DNA of 64,000 bases from Sporosarcina ureae (GCF_002101375.1 NZ_CP015207.1:1-64000), one strand, 5' to 3'; numbered from the stretch's first letter, positions 17,883 through 26,918 are shown. Made by a program: numbers and translations. The notes: generated from the letters alone by a model not told the origin.

Positions 17883-20033
17883 TTGAAGAGAAACCCAAAA
17901 AAGACGGAGCCGCCAAAAACGGGTCAACGTCAACATATTGCATTTCGAATGAATTTTTTATTTGTAGCGATTTTTGTCCTTTTTTCCTTACTCATATTCC
18001 GTTTAGGTTATATGCAAATCGTCAAAGGGGAAGATTATGCACGCAGTCTTGAACGAACGGAGGAAATTGCAGTCAACACGAGCACACCGCGTGGAAGGAT
18101 TTTCGACCGTACAGGGAAAGTGCTCGTAGACAATGAAGCGAAAAATGCCATCACGTATACGAAAACTTCCTCCACGACGACGAAAGAAATGCTTGCGCTT
18201 GCTAGGAAAATTGCGAAGTTGATCGAACAGGATACACAACGTGTCACGATGGGCGATAAACGAGATTTCTGGATTTTATTGAATCCTGTTAAAGCAGCTG
18301 ATAAAGTACCCAAGAAAGAACAAACCGAACTCAGTAAAGATGAAAATAAATCTCAGAAAGATATTCAACGAGAAATTAACCAACTGACGCGCGACCGGAT
18401 CACGGACGAAGAGCTAGCTACATTATCGGCGGAAGATTTGGAAGTACTCGCAATTTATAGAGAAATGATGGCAGGTTATGCCTACTCACCACAAATCATC
18501 AAAAGCGATGGTGTGACCGATAAAGAACTAGCTGTTGTATCTGAAAGATTGGATCAACTACCGGGTGTCAATACGACTACAGATTGGGATCGTGTCAAAA
18601 AATCTGATAGTGCGATTCTCGGTTCTACTACAAGTCCGGTAGAAGGGATTCCGCGTTCCCACTTAGACTACTTCCTGGCAAGAGATTATTCGCGTAATGA
18701 TCGTGTAGGAAGAAGTTATTTGGAATCGTATTATGAAGACTTACTGAAAGGTCAGAAGACGATTGTGAAAAACGTCAAAGACCGTACAGGAAAAGTCGTT
18801 GAAACGAAAACGGTGAAAGAAGGACAGCCAGGTAAAGATCTGGTCTTAACTACAGATACCGATTTGCAGAAGGCGCTCGAAGATGTCGTGTCCAATAAAT
18901 TATTGCGTTTAAAACAAGGCCCGAATTCAGGCGCGTTGGAATCAGCGTTCCTGGTTATGCTGGATCCGAATAACGGAGAAATTCTATCGCTTGTCGGTAA
19001 GAAAGTAGCAAAGGACGAAACGACGGGACGATGGGCAATACAGGATTACACATTCGGTACGTTTACTTCAGCGTATGAAGTCGGCTCCACAGTCAAATTA
19101 GCGACAATGCTTACAGGTTATAATGAAGGAGCCGCAAAAATCGGTGAAGTTAAGATTGACCAACCGATCAATATTGGCGGCAGATACAAACGATCATTGT
19201 TTAATCCAAATGGTCGGGTGGCATTAAACGATATTGCTGCTATCGGTCGTTCTTCCAACGTGTATATGTTCCGAATTGCAATGGGATTAGGAAACGCAAC
19301 ATACCGACCGGGCCAAGGATTACCAATTGACAAGAAAGCCTTTGATACATTCCGAGAGAACTTTGCGGCGTTCGGATTAGGTGTCAAAACAGGCATCGAT
19401 TTACCAGGCGAATATACTGGTGTTACGGGTACGGAAACGATTCCCGGAAAACTCCTCGACTTTTCAATTGGTCAGTTTGATACGTATACTCCTCTGCAAA
19501 TGGCTCAATATGTTGCAACCATTGCAGCGGACGGTAATCGAATAGCACCAAAAATTTTGAAAGAAATCCGTGAACCTTCTCCAGATGGGGAAGTACTTGG
19601 TGAATTGGTGGAGGAAACACCTGTGAAAGTGTTGAATCGCTTGAAAAACTCACAATTGGAAATCGATCAAGTGAAGAAAGGTATGCATTATGTTTACTAT
19701 GGTGCGAACGGCACTGCTTCTGGATTACTAGCAGGTGCACCATATACAGGAGCTGGAAAGACAGGTACTGCCGAGTCGTTTTATTATACAGGTAATAAAT
19801 CCAACCCTGTTATTCCGACGATCAACTTGTCTCATGTAGGATATGCACCTGCAGATAAACCTGAAGTTGCGTATTCAGTAATCATCCCATATATTTCAAC
19901 GAATACGAAACGCTATCCATCCGCCACGGCAAGTGAAATAGCTAAAGAAGCACTTGATGTATTCTTTGAACAAAAAAGACAGAGAAACTCAAAGGCTGAC
20001 AACGCGTCTCCGGACGTGCAAATACAGAAATAA
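17883..20033 (+). CDS. pbpA: Class B penicillin-binding protein (PBP2-type transpeptidase)
   Basis: Monofunctional DD-transpeptidase that cross-links peptidoglycan. 716 residues: a basic cytoplasmic start, one membrane anchor (about 25-45), a dimerisation domain, and a transpeptidase domain with SxxK in VGSTVKLATM (about 400), SxN in GRSSNVYMF (about 458) and KTG in GAGKTGTAES (about 625). The TTG start fits AAAGGAG six bases upstream and gives the expected basic N-terminus. The sodA-pbpA order matches B. subtilis, where PbpA (PBP2a) serves cell elongation and spore outgrowth. Confidence 0.94.
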   Translation: MKRNPKKTEPPKTGQRQHIAFRMNFLFVAIFVLFSLLIFRLGYMQIVKGEDYARSLERTEEIAVNTSTPRGRIFDRTGKVLVDNEAKNAITYTKTSSTTTKEMLALARKIAKLIEQDTQRVTMGDKRDFWILLNPVKAADKVPKKEQTELSKDENKSQKDIQREINQLTRDRITDEELATLSAEDLEVLAIYREMMAGYAYSPQIIKSDGVTDKELAVVSERLDQLPGVNTTTDWDRVKKSDSAILGSTTSPVEGIPRSHLDYFLARDYSRNDRVGRSYLESYYEDLLKGQKTIVKNVKDRTGKVVETKTVKEGQPGKDLVLTTDTDLQKALEDVVSNKLLRLKQGPNSGALESAFLVMLDPNNGEILSLVGKKVAKDETTGRWAIQDYTFGTFTSAYEVGSTVKLATMLTGYNEGAAKIGEVKIDQPINIGGRYKRSLFNPNGRVALNDIAAIGRSSNVYMFRIAMGLGNATYRPGQGLPIDKKAFDTFRENFAAFGLGVKTGIDLPGEYTGVTGTETIPGKLLDFSIGQFDTYTPLQMAQYVATIAADGNRIAPKILKEIREPSPDGEVLGELVEETPVKVLNRLKNSQLEIDQVKKGMHYVYYGANGTASGLLAGAPYTGAGKTGTAESFYYTGNKSNPVIPTINLSHVGYAPADKPEVAYSVIIPYISTNTKRYPSATASEIAKEALDVFFEQKRQRNSKADNASPDVQIQK

Positions 20034-20050
20034 CACGGGTTGATCAATAC

Positions 20051-20086
20051 AAAAAAGACGAAAGCCATATGGTTTTCGTCTTTTTT
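20051..20086. terminator. Bidirectional terminator
   Basis: AAAAAAGACGAAA / TTTCGTCTTTTTT hairpin with a ten-base loop, symmetric enough to end both pbpA and the converging gene at 20088. Confidence 0.9.
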
Positions 20087-20087
20087 A

Positions 20088-20537
20088 TTATAGGCGTAAA
20101 AAGATTTTAGCAATCTCAGGAAAACGCATATCAGAGCGTAATTCATATGTACCGGTTTTGATTTTTCGTGTGTAATCATTTTCAATTATATATAGTTCAA
20201 ATTCTTCGGCGCTTTTTATTAATTTTTCATTTTCTAATTCACGTGATAACTCGGCAGGTGTAATGCCTGCTTTAACTGTGAAACTCTTCGCGACGATTTC
20301 TTCCGCTTCATTTTCCTCTGGAATCGTATCTTGTTCAGATTCTGGTTGACGAATAGCATCTTTCCGCGACAATGTCTGTGCAATCGCCAGCTCTTTTTTA
20401 AGAATAGCTATATCTTCTTTTGAATCAGCTAATTGCTTTTGCAAAGTCCCTTCGGATGTCTGTTGCTGTACAAAATACACAATGCCGCCAGCTATTAAAC
20501 AACCAATTCCAACAGCACGCAATATTTCCTTGATCAT
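20088..20537 (-). CDS. Membrane-anchored MltG/YceG-like N-terminal domain protein
   Basis: 149-residue protein: one N-terminal membrane helix (about 7-24), a coiled-coil stretch (about 30-60), an acidic linker, and a C-terminal segment (about 83-147) resembling the LysM-like subdomain at the start of MltG, with ITPAELSRELENEKLI, FELYI and KTGTYELRSDM. The catalytic YceG/MltG domain is missing, so it is unlikely to cleave glycan strands. It shares a four-base ATGA overlap with the upstream membrane-HTH gene, so they form a two-gene operon. Function unknown. Confidence 0.65.
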   Translation of the reverse strand: MIKEILRAVGIGCLIAGGIVYFVQQQTSEGTLQKQLADSKEDIAILKKELAIAQTLSRKDAIRQPESEQDTIPEENEAEEIVAKSFTVKAGITPAELSRELENEKLIKSAEEFELYIIENDYTRKIKTGTYELRSDMRFPEIAKIFLRL

Positions 20538-20893
20538 GACAACCGCACTCCTTTAGAATGTAGCACTTCCGTTACTTCTTTTTCACTAAGTGAAGCGCGC
20601 TTTGCAATCTCAGGGATCGTGTAGCCTTGTTTGTGAAGTGACGTAATTTGATTGACAATAATTGCGTGTATCGTTTTTTGTGGTGCTGGTGCAGGGGGCT
20701 CTGAAGAAGGGGATGCAACCATCAATTCTTCTTCAAGCAAACGAATTCTCTTCTTGAGATTACTTGTTTCCTGATGGAGACTGATCGAAATATTTTCCAG
20801 TTCATCATCCATAGCACGCGTCTTATTTCCTACAAAAAACGAAGTAATGACAGCCAGTACACCAATACTGAGTAAAATTAAGGGGATATCCAT
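20534..20893 (-). CDS. Small membrane protein with coiled coil and C-terminal HTH-like motif
   Basis: 119 residues: an N-terminal membrane helix (LILLSIGVLAVITSFFV), a coiled coil (about 30-60), a proline-rich linker, and a C-terminal helix-turn-helix-like segment (YTIPEIAKRASLSEKEVTEV). The layout recalls SwrB/YlxL-type proteins, but I cannot assign it firmly. ATG 20893 follows GGAGGG by seven bases; the frame is open further upstream without a ribosome site. Co-transcribed with the gene at 20088-20537. Confidence 0.65.
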   Translation of the reverse strand: MDIPLILLSIGVLAVITSFFVGNKTRAMDDELENISISLHQETSNLKKRIRLLEEELMVASPSSEPPAPAPQKTIHAIIVNQITSLHKQGYTIPEIAKRASLSEKEVTEVLHSKGVRLS

Positions 20894-20970
20894 ACTGTTT
20901 CCCTCCAAAATAACTAGAATTTCCTTCATAATACCATAAGCACATAATGAATGATATTTGAAAGTTTTTG

Positions 20971-20999
20971 CTGTACAATGAATGAATCCATGGTATAAT
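20971..20999 (+). promoter_or_regulatory. Extended -10 promoter before rpmG
   Basis: TGGTATAAT (an extended -10 element, TG-n-TATAAT) with a poor -35 (CTGTAC) at 17-base spacing, 67 bases before rpmG. Confidence 0.5.
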
Positions 21000-21066
21000 A
21001 TATTAGTCGTATAAATCATGCTCATGTTTTACTTATATCTATAGCTATTGAGTGGGAGGGACAGTA

Positions 21067-21216
21067 ATGCGCGTAAACGTAACACTCGCTTGTACAGAAT
21101 GTGCAGAGCGTAATTATATTACTAAGAAAAACAAGCGTAACAATCCAGAACGTATTGAAATGATGAAATATTGCTCACGTGAAAAAAAGCAAACTTTGCA
21201 CCGTGAAACGAAATAA
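21067..21216 (+). CDS. rpmG: Large ribosomal subunit protein bL33
   Basis: 49-residue ribosomal protein starting [17 protein letters not shown] and ending [12 protein letters not shown], unmistakable bL33. It has the CTEC pair, while the second cysteine region is YCSR with only one cysteine visible. GTGGGAGGG precedes the ATG. It is followed at once by a hairpin terminator and has its own promoter. Too short to be picked up by a 60-residue cut-off. Confidence 0.96.
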   Translation: MRVNVTLACTECAERNYITKKNKRNNPERIEMMKYCSREKKQTLHRETK

Positions 21217-21221
21217 TCATT

Positions 21222-21254
21222 AAAACCAAAACCTGCTTCGGTTTTGGTTTTTTC
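21222..21254 (+). terminator. Intrinsic terminator after rpmG
   Basis: ACCAAAACC / GGTTTTGGT stem, TGCTTC loop, T6. Confidence 0.9.
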
Positions 21255-21271
21255 TTACGGGAGGTAGTGCA

Positions 21272-21856
21272 GTGGAAAAGCAGCATCTTCGAAAACAGGT
21301 TATACAGCAATTACATCAATTAACTCCATCTGATCACGAACGGAAATCCGCTATTATAGTAGAGAAAGTTCTTGCTTCGGATGAATTTAAGTATGCAAAG
21401 ACCATCGGAATCACATTATCGAGATTTCCGGAAGTGGATACGCATCGTTTGATAGAAATCGCTTGGCAATCCGGGAAGCGAGTTGCGATTCCACGATGTA
21501 TTTCTTCTACGAGGGAAATGGATTTTCGTTTGATTGATTCATTTGATCAGACCGAAGTAGTCTATATGGATTTAAAAGAACCGAAAATAGAAGTAACAGA
21601 GTCTATAAATCCACAAGAAATAGACTTGCAAATCGTACCAGGTGTCGTGTATTCAGAGACTGGATACCGGATTGGATTCGGTGGTGGGTATTACGATCGT
21701 TATTTGATAAATTTTCCATTTGAAACGATTTCACTGGCATTTGATTGTCAAATCCGCCATAATATAGCTAGGGAGCCGCATGATATTCCGGTGTCCTATA
21801 TTTACACAGACGAACATATTATAGATTGTCAGAAAGCACGTGAAGCGAATGAATGA
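21272..21856 (+). CDS. yqgN: 5-formyltetrahydrofolate cyclo-ligase
   Basis: Converts 5-formyl-THF to 5,10-methenyl-THF with ATP, returning it to the one-carbon pool. 194 residues; the active-site signature VPGVVYSETGYRIGFGGGYY near residue 128 is complete, and the N-terminal basic helix (RKQVIQQLHQL) is typical. GTG start after GGGAGG. The yqgN-yqgQ order matches B. subtilis; the next gene starts inside this one (eight-base overlap). Confidence 0.93.
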   Translation: MEKQHLRKQVIQQLHQLTPSDHERKSAIIVEKVLASDEFKYAKTIGITLSRFPEVDTHRLIEIAWQSGKRVAIPRCISSTREMDFRLIDSFDQTEVVYMDLKEPKIEVTESINPQEIDLQIVPGVVYSETGYRIGFGGGYYDRYLINFPFETISLAFDCQIRHNIAREPHDIPVSYIYTDEHIIDCQKAREANE

Positions 21857-22034
21857 ATTTTATGACGTGATGAAATTGCTTAAACGTTTTGGTGTAATCA
21901 TTTATACGGGAAATAAAAAACAGGACAGCATGGTAATGGAGTCCGAAGTGAAAGAACTGTATGACCATCAATTTATTGACCAACAAACATATATTCAAGC
22001 ATTGCTTGTTTTGAGAAGGGAACAAACTAGCTAA
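21849..22034 (+). CDS. yqgQ: YqgQ-family (DUF910) small protein
   Basis: 61-residue helical protein; MNEFYDVMKLLKRFG, YTGNKKQDSMVMESEVKELY and ALLVLRRE are the family landmarks. ATG 21849 aligns with the start of B. subtilis YqgQ as I recall it; GTG 21840 is also in frame. There is no clear ribosome site, so translation is probably coupled to the upstream folate gene. Function unknown. Confidence 0.8.
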   Translation: MNEFYDVMKLLKRFGVIIYTGNKKQDSMVMESEVKELYDHQFIDQQTYIQALLVLRREQTS

Positions 22035-22159
22035 CCACTAGTTAATACTATACGAACTACTCATTCCTCGACTCATGTGAAACTTTTCACGCATTCAAAC
22101 GTCTAAATATATGATGACTATAAAAACAGTATCTAAACGAAACGAAAGGAAGAGATGGA

Positions 22160-24055
22160 ATGAGAAAATTTTCATGGCCTAAGCATTCCGTACTCATTAT
22201 CGCCGTAATCGCAACTTGGTTGACTACCTACATCGGGTATTTCACCAGTTTCAATATGAAGATCGATAATGCTATGCAACAGTTTATCTTACTAATTAAC
22301 CCTCTAGCATTTATATTGTTTGTTTATGGGGTTGCGCTATTTATTAAAAAGACGAAAACACGTAACCGATATATTTTAGCGGTTAGTTTCATCACATCTT
22401 TTGTCATGTTTGCCAATGCGGTGTTCTATCGTTTCTTTACAGACTTTATTACACTGCCACTATTGTTCCAAACAAGTAACTTTGCGGATTTAAGTTCTTC
22501 AATTACAGAGAATTTGAGACTTCTTGATCTATTCTTTTTCTCCGATGTTTTGATTATTTTAGTGGCTATACGTTTCTTCAAGCAAGAACCAGTTCAAGAG
22601 TCCAACCATAAAATGGGACGCAAAGTGTATTTTGCGGCGGCGGCTACGTTGATGATGTTCAACTTAGCGCTTGCAGAAGCTCAACGTCCACAGTTATTGA
22701 CAAGAAGTTTCGACCGTGAATTGCTCGTTAAAAACATTGGTACGTATAATTATCATCTATATGATTTATTTGTCCAATCCAAATCCCATGCTCAGCGTAC
22801 ATTTGCTGATGGCACGGAATTGACCGAAATAGAGAACTATGTCAAAGCGAACCACGCGCAGCCGGATCCGAAAATGTTCGGTACTGCAAAAGGTAAAAAC
22901 GTAATTCTCGTTTCACTTGAATCGTTACAAAACTTTGTTATTAATAACGATATGAATGGACATGAAATTACCCCATTCTTGAATGAATTAACAAACGATA
23001 AAGATACATTTTACTTTGACAATTTTTATCAACAAACTGGATTAGGGAAAACGTCCGACTCCGAGTTTATCGTAGAGAACTCATTATATGGACGTAACGG
23101 TAGTGCAGTATTCTTCACACACAGCGGTAACACATATAACTCACTTTCAGAACGACTAGGTGAGAATGGTTATGCTACAAGTGTCATGCACGCCAACAGT
23201 AAGAGCTTCTGGAACCGCGACATTATGTACAAAGCGCTTGATGTGCAGAAGTTCTATGATGTAGATAGCTACACAATCGGTGAAGATGAAGCAGTTAACT
23301 GGGGAATGAAAGATATCCCGTATTTCCATCAATCTGTTAATTTGATGAAAGATATGAAGCAACCATTTGCTACACGAATGATTACACTAACAAACCATCA
23401 TCCGTTTGATTTGGATGAACAGGATAAATTAATTCCTGAATACACATCAAATTCCAATACGTTGAATAAGTATTTCCAAACAGTTCGATATATGGACGAA
23501 GCGGTTAAGGAATTCTTTGACGACTTAAAGGAAAGTGGTTTGTATGAAAACTCAATTATCGTCATGTACGGAGATCACTATGGTATTTCCGAAAATCACA
23601 ATAAAGCAATGAGTATGTATATGGACAAAGAAATTACACCATTTGATAATGCGGAACTTCAAAAGGTTCCATTGTTCATTCATATGCCTGGGTCTGGTGA
23701 AGGTAAGCAAATGCATGAGCTTGGCGGACAGATAGATATCCGTCCTACTATTCTTCACCTACTGGGAATTGATACGAAAGCAGATATGCAGTTCGGTTCG
23801 GATTTATTCTCACCGGATCATGAACCATTTGTTATTTTCCGTGACGGTCGTCTCGTCACAGACAAAAACATTTATGCACAAGAAGTTTGCTATGACATCG
23901 AAACTGGGGAACCGTCAGAAGATGAAACGCAATGTGAGCCGTATATTGAGCGTGCTAATACTGAATTGAATTATTCAGATACAATCATCAATGGTGACTT
24001 GCTGCGATTCAAAGAACGACCAGATGGCAGTCCTGAAATGAAAGAAAGCAAATAA
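22160..24055 (+). CDS. Lipoteichoic acid synthase (LtaS family)
   Basis: Polyglycerol-phosphate transferase that builds lipoteichoic acid from phosphatidylglycerol outside the cell. 631 residues: five hydrophobic helices in the first 215 residues, then an extracellular alkaline-phosphatase-like sulfatase domain. The metal Glu lies in VSLESLQNFV near 253, the catalytic Thr in QQTGLGKTSDSEF near 296, the Mn-binding His/Asp in MYGDHYGIS near 470. B. subtilis has four paralogues (LtaS, YfnI, YqgS, YvgJ); this position corresponds to yqgS, but which paralogue it replaces cannot be told from one locus. AGGAAGAG precedes the ATG; a strong terminator follows. Confidence 0.93.
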   Translation: MRKFSWPKHSVLIIAVIATWLTTYIGYFTSFNMKIDNAMQQFILLINPLAFILFVYGVALFIKKTKTRNRYILAVSFITSFVMFANAVFYRFFTDFITLPLLFQTSNFADLSSSITENLRLLDLFFFSDVLIILVAIRFFKQEPVQESNHKMGRKVYFAAAATLMMFNLALAEAQRPQLLTRSFDRELLVKNIGTYNYHLYDLFVQSKSHAQRTFADGTELTEIENYVKANHAQPDPKMFGTAKGKNVILVSLESLQNFVINNDMNGHEITPFLNELTNDKDTFYFDNFYQQTGLGKTSDSEFIVENSLYGRNGSAVFFTHSGNTYNSLSERLGENGYATSVMHANSKSFWNRDIMYKALDVQKFYDVDSYTIGEDEAVNWGMKDIPYFHQSVNLMKDMKQPFATRMITLTNHHPFDLDEQDKLIPEYTSNSNTLNKYFQTVRYMDEAVKEFFDDLKESGLYENSIIVMYGDHYGISENHNKAMSMYMDKEITPFDNAELQKVPLFIHMPGSGEGKQMHELGGQIDIRPTILHLLGIDTKADMQFGSDLFSPDHEPFVIFRDGRLVTDKNIYAQEVCYDIETGEPSEDETQCEPYIERANTELNYSDTIINGDLLRFKERPDGSPEMKESK

Positions 24056-24061
24056 GTTGAT

Positions 24062-24096
24062 GAGCTGCGCGGCTGCCTATGCCGCGCAGCTTTTTT
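24062..24096 (+). terminator. Intrinsic terminator after the LTA synthase gene
   Basis: AGCTGCGCGG / CCGCGCAGCT stem, nine-base loop, T6. Confidence 0.9.
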
Positions 24097-24123
24097 AAAA
24101 CCAAAAGAAGAGGAAGTGAAAAA

Positions 24124-25143
24124 GTGAAGAGAATATTGATCCCAGTAGTATGCGCATGTATTTTAATAGCATGTACGCCATCTGAAGAAGTTGAAAACGA
24201 AGAACAACGAGTAGAAAATGAAACAGAGCCAGTAGAAACCCTTACAGCTTCTAAAGAAGATATTCGTTTTGTTGCAGGTTGGTTGAATGAAACGGCAATT
24301 TTGTTCGTCGATCACAAAGATGATGAAGATCGGTTACTGTCGTTTGATTTAAAGACAGGAGACATACATACCTTATTTACGTCCACTGCAACGATCTCTG
24401 AAGTGCAAGTTCATCCTAGCGCTTCGCAATTACTAGTCAAAACAGCAGACGACTCAACGGAGGCTATCATACATATACTTGATCATGCAGGTACTCTACT
24501 AAATGAAGTGTCGATAGAATCCTCGGAACTTGAAATTCAATGGAATGATATCGACGCTTCACAATTACTAATCACCGCTTTCACTGATGATTGGAGTTAC
24601 GAAATCATGCGCTATGACGCGAATGACGATACATTGGTAGCAGTAATGCTCCCTGATCCATTTCCTAGTTGGCTAGGTGCAGAAGAATTGGTATATATGG
24701 AAGACCTAGATGTAGTAAAACGATTACTCTCTACAGGGGAAAAGACTACGCTTGCGAATAATGCCAACCAATTCCATTCAGCTACAGATCAGGTATTGAT
24801 TGAATCATTTGAAGGTGAGCAGATACGATATGCAGTATTAAATGCAATCGGAGAAGAGAAGTACTCTTGGTTTGTTGAAGATCATTCATTCGTGATGGAA
24901 CAAGCTGTATTTTTAGATGAGAATACATTGATGATGACTATTACCGATCAAACTGAGATGAAGCCAACTAGTTTTCTAGTGAAGATACAAGACGGTGAGG
25001 AAGTAAAGCGCCAAAAGTTACCAGAAGGCGGTTCTTTAGATTGCAAAGGCGACAAGTGTTTAATAGGGTATAGTCTAGATACTTGGATTAATATAGAAAC
25101 CGGCGAGAGGGTAAAGTGGTTGGAAATTGAACCGCTAGAATAA
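24124..25143 (+). CDS. yqgU: YqgU-like lipoprotein with beta-propeller-like repeats
   Basis: About 339 residues. The N-terminus KRILIPVVCACILIACTPS is a lipoprotein signal peptide with lipobox LIAC, so the mature protein is lipid-anchored outside the cell. The rest is acidic and beta-rich with repeated units (VAGWLNETAILFVDH, YSYD-like LLSFDLKTGDI and similar), suggesting a TolB/WD-like propeller. Start GTG 24124 follows GAGGAAG by eight bases; an in-frame ATG at 24079 lies in the terminator. The place after the LTA synthase matches B. subtilis yqgU. Function unknown. Confidence 0.78.
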   Translation: MKRILIPVVCACILIACTPSEEVENEEQRVENETEPVETLTASKEDIRFVAGWLNETAILFVDHKDDEDRLLSFDLKTGDIHTLFTSTATISEVQVHPSASQLLVKTADDSTEAIIHILDHAGTLLNEVSIESSELEIQWNDIDASQLLITAFTDDWSYEIMRYDANDDTLVAVMLPDPFPSWLGAEELVYMEDLDVVKRLLSTGEKTTLANNANQFHSATDQVLIESFEGEQIRYAVLNAIGEEKYSWFVEDHSFVMEQAVFLDENTLMMTITDQTEMKPTSFLVKIQDGEEVKRQKLPEGGSLDCKGDKCLIGYSLDTWINIETGERVKWLEIEPLE

Positions 25144-25249
25144 GCTTTACTTATAAGTGGTGAATTACTATCTAGGAGGAGTTTGAAACGCCAGCTGGAA
25201 TGCGTTCCGCGGAAGTATCAATTCTACGTATATCGATGAAAACAATAAA

Positions 25250-25290
25250 AAATAAGGACATCCCCTGTGAAAGGGTGTCCTTATTTTTTG
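25250..25290. terminator. Terminator between yqgU and the DUF2759 gene
   Basis: AAAATAAGGACA / TGTCCTTATTTT stem with CCC/GGG extension; A-rich left and T-rich right flanks suit both directions. Confidence 0.85.
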
Positions 25291-25294
25291 GAAC

Positions 25295-25477
25295 TTATTT
25301 GTGTAGTTGTGGCGGGTATCCAGAATATATGACAGTAGCGATCGTAAATCCTCCGATAACTACAACCGTTACCACATTGAATACTATACTTAACAGATTC
25401 CGCTCTTTAAAAGCTTGGACCGTTCCAAAGACTGCTAAGATTGCAATCAATCCAAAAATGATGACTAATAAATTCAT
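25295..25477 (-). CDS. yqgW: DUF2759-like small membrane protein (YqgW)
   Basis: 60 residues with two hydrophobic helices (LLVIIFGLIAILAVFGTV and VVTVVVIGGFTIATVIY) separated by a short charged loop, ending YSGYPPQLHK. The shape and the SGYPP tail fit DUF2759, found at this position as YqgW. The ATG follows AAGGAGTG. No known function. Confidence 0.68.
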   Translation of the reverse strand: MNLLVIIFGLIAILAVFGTVQAFKERNLLSIVFNVVTVVVIGGFTIATVIYSGYPPQLHK

Positions 25478-25635
25478 TGAGTAGACACTCCTTTCAACAT
25501 TGAAAAAATGAATGCCATAAAGCGATATTCCTCCTCTATTGTACTGTTAATGAATCGTTTTGTCGAGATTAAATAATGACGATTATTTGAAGTTTGTGTC
25601 CACAATCATTAATATTAGACATAGAGGTGAGGTAA

Positions 25636-26271
25636 ATGAGGATACATATACATCCATTAGGTCCAATTCAGACAAATTGCTACATAGTGGAAGATGAAAA
25701 GAAAAATTGTTTAGTATTCGATCCAGGCGAAGATGGAGAGGCGTTACTATCGGAATTGCGAAAGTTATCTCTGAAGCCTGTTGCCATTTTGCTGACACAT
25801 GCACACTTTGACCATATCGGGGCAGTAGAAAAGATTCGAACTGCTTTTGATATCCCTGTGTACTTGCATGTGGCGGAAAAGAAATGGCTTGCGAATCCTG
25901 AGTTAAATGGTTCAGCCAAATACCCCGTATTGCCTGACGTCATTTGTAACCCTGCTGACGTGCTACTTCATGATGAAAAACATTTGGAAGTGGGGACGTT
26001 TAAGATGGAGACGCGTCATGTGCCAGGACACTCGCCAGGAAGCGTTTGTTATATCTTTGAAGATGAAGGATTCGCAATTGTAGGGGATACATTGTTCCAA
26101 GGTAGCGTAGGCCGTACCGACTTGCCAGGCGGTGATACGGAAACATTGCTCAAAGCGATTCACGAACAGTTATTGACGCTAGACGACGAGATGTTACTTT
26201 ATCCCGGACATGGGCCTGCGACAACACCTGGAGTCGAAAAAGACCAAAACCCGTACTTACACGGATTTTGA
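25636..26271 (+). CDS. yqgX: Metallo-beta-lactamase-fold hydrolase, glyoxalase II-like (YqgX)
   Basis: Zinc hydrolase of the glyoxalase II subgroup; YqgX of B. subtilis is reported to act in the bacillithiol-dependent methylglyoxal pathway. 211 residues. Metal site THAHFDHIG near residue 54, further ligands in VPGHSPGSVCY (about 133), GDTLFQGSVGRTDLPGG (about 152) and YPGHGPATT (about 193). Start ATG after GAGGTGAGG. Single gene with a terminator behind it. Confidence 0.9.
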   Translation: MRIHIHPLGPIQTNCYIVEDEKKNCLVFDPGEDGEALLSELRKLSLKPVAILLTHAHFDHIGAVEKIRTAFDIPVYLHVAEKKWLANPELNGSAKYPVLPDVICNPADVLLHDEKHLEVGTFKMETRHVPGHSPGSVCYIFEDEGFAIVGDTLFQGSVGRTDLPGGDTETLLKAIHEQLLTLDDEMLLYPGHGPATTPGVEKDQNPYLHGF

Positions 26272-26283
26272 TCAAAATCAAGC

Positions 26284-26324
26284 AAACAAAAAACAGCTTT
26301 CCGTTGAGGAAGCTGTTTTTGTTT
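26284..26324. terminator. Bidirectional terminator
   Basis: AACAAAAAACAGCTT / AAGCTGTTTTTGTTT arms around a ten-base loop, between converging yqgX and yqgY. Confidence 0.88.
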
Positions 26325-26331
26325 GTGCGGA

Positions 26332-26574
26332 TTAGTGTCCTCCACCAGGTACATGAATGAAAATAGAATAGTAACTAAAACCAACCATGAAGATCATCAG
26401 GTATGCTCCGAATAGGTAAACATACATACGCTCTGAAAGCTTCAAGTATCCAAGTAGAACAAAGAAAATTGTGCCTGCTACCATAAGTAAAGCAGCTGGA
26501 ACCATATTCCCAACATAGAACATTACCGCAAAAATACCTGACCAGAATCCTAAAAGTTTAAACATATTATCCAT
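26332..26574 (-). CDS. yqgY: DUF2626 membrane protein (YqgY)
   Basis: 80 residues, three hydrophobic helices, with the start MDNMFKLLGFWSGIFAVMFY and end FIHVPGGGH that I associate with DUF2626/YqgY. It sits next to yqgX as in B. subtilis. The ATG has GGAGGG upstream. Function unknown. Confidence 0.78.
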   Translation of the reverse strand: MDNMFKLLGFWSGIFAVMFYVGNMVPAALLMVAGTIFFVLLGYLKLSERMYVYLFGAYLMIFMVGFSYYSIFIHVPGGGH

Positions 26575-26747
26575 CTAAGAATCCCTCCTTCACAACATTA
26601 CAATAAGCTCTTATCCATTATAATAGAACGTCAGCCTAAAAGTAAACTCCAATCGATTTCACATTGTGTCAAAAGAGTGTACTTGTACGAACAGATTCAG
26701 ATAGTAGCTGATTACAGTATAACAGAACCTACAATGAAAATAATATG

Positions 26748-26791
26748 AAAATTGATTTTTGATATTGAATTGAGGTAAAGAAATGAATTTT
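26748..26791 (+). promoter_or_regulatory. ComK-binding site (K-box) of comG
   Basis: Two AT-boxes of the A4-N5-T4 type: AAAATTGATTTTT at 26748-26760 is perfect, AGAAATGAATTTT at 26779-26791 matches seven of eight. They are separated by 18 bases, one of the three spacings (8, 18, 31) known for ComK boxes. The gap 26575-26918 otherwise holds only A/T-rich sequence; I cannot place the core promoter with confidence. Confidence 0.75.
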
Positions 26792-26918
26792 GACCCAATA
26801 TCATGATGGAAAAATGAATTAACATAAATGTAGTGCATTTTTAAACAATTTAATTCCCATATATACTTCTTTCTAAGATAAAAAGTGGTCTTTTGTCGAA
26901 TAGAGAAAGGAGAGAACT

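Noticed and set aside
25200..25484. Plus-strand open frame of 94 codons
   Set aside because: It covers a terminator hairpin and is antisense to the DUF2759 gene, which has a better start and a family match.
26882..26894. Third ComK AT-box (AAAGTGGTCTTTT)
   Set aside because: It matches seven of eight positions but lies only 25 bases before comGA, after the likely transcription start, at no canonical spacing to the other two boxes.
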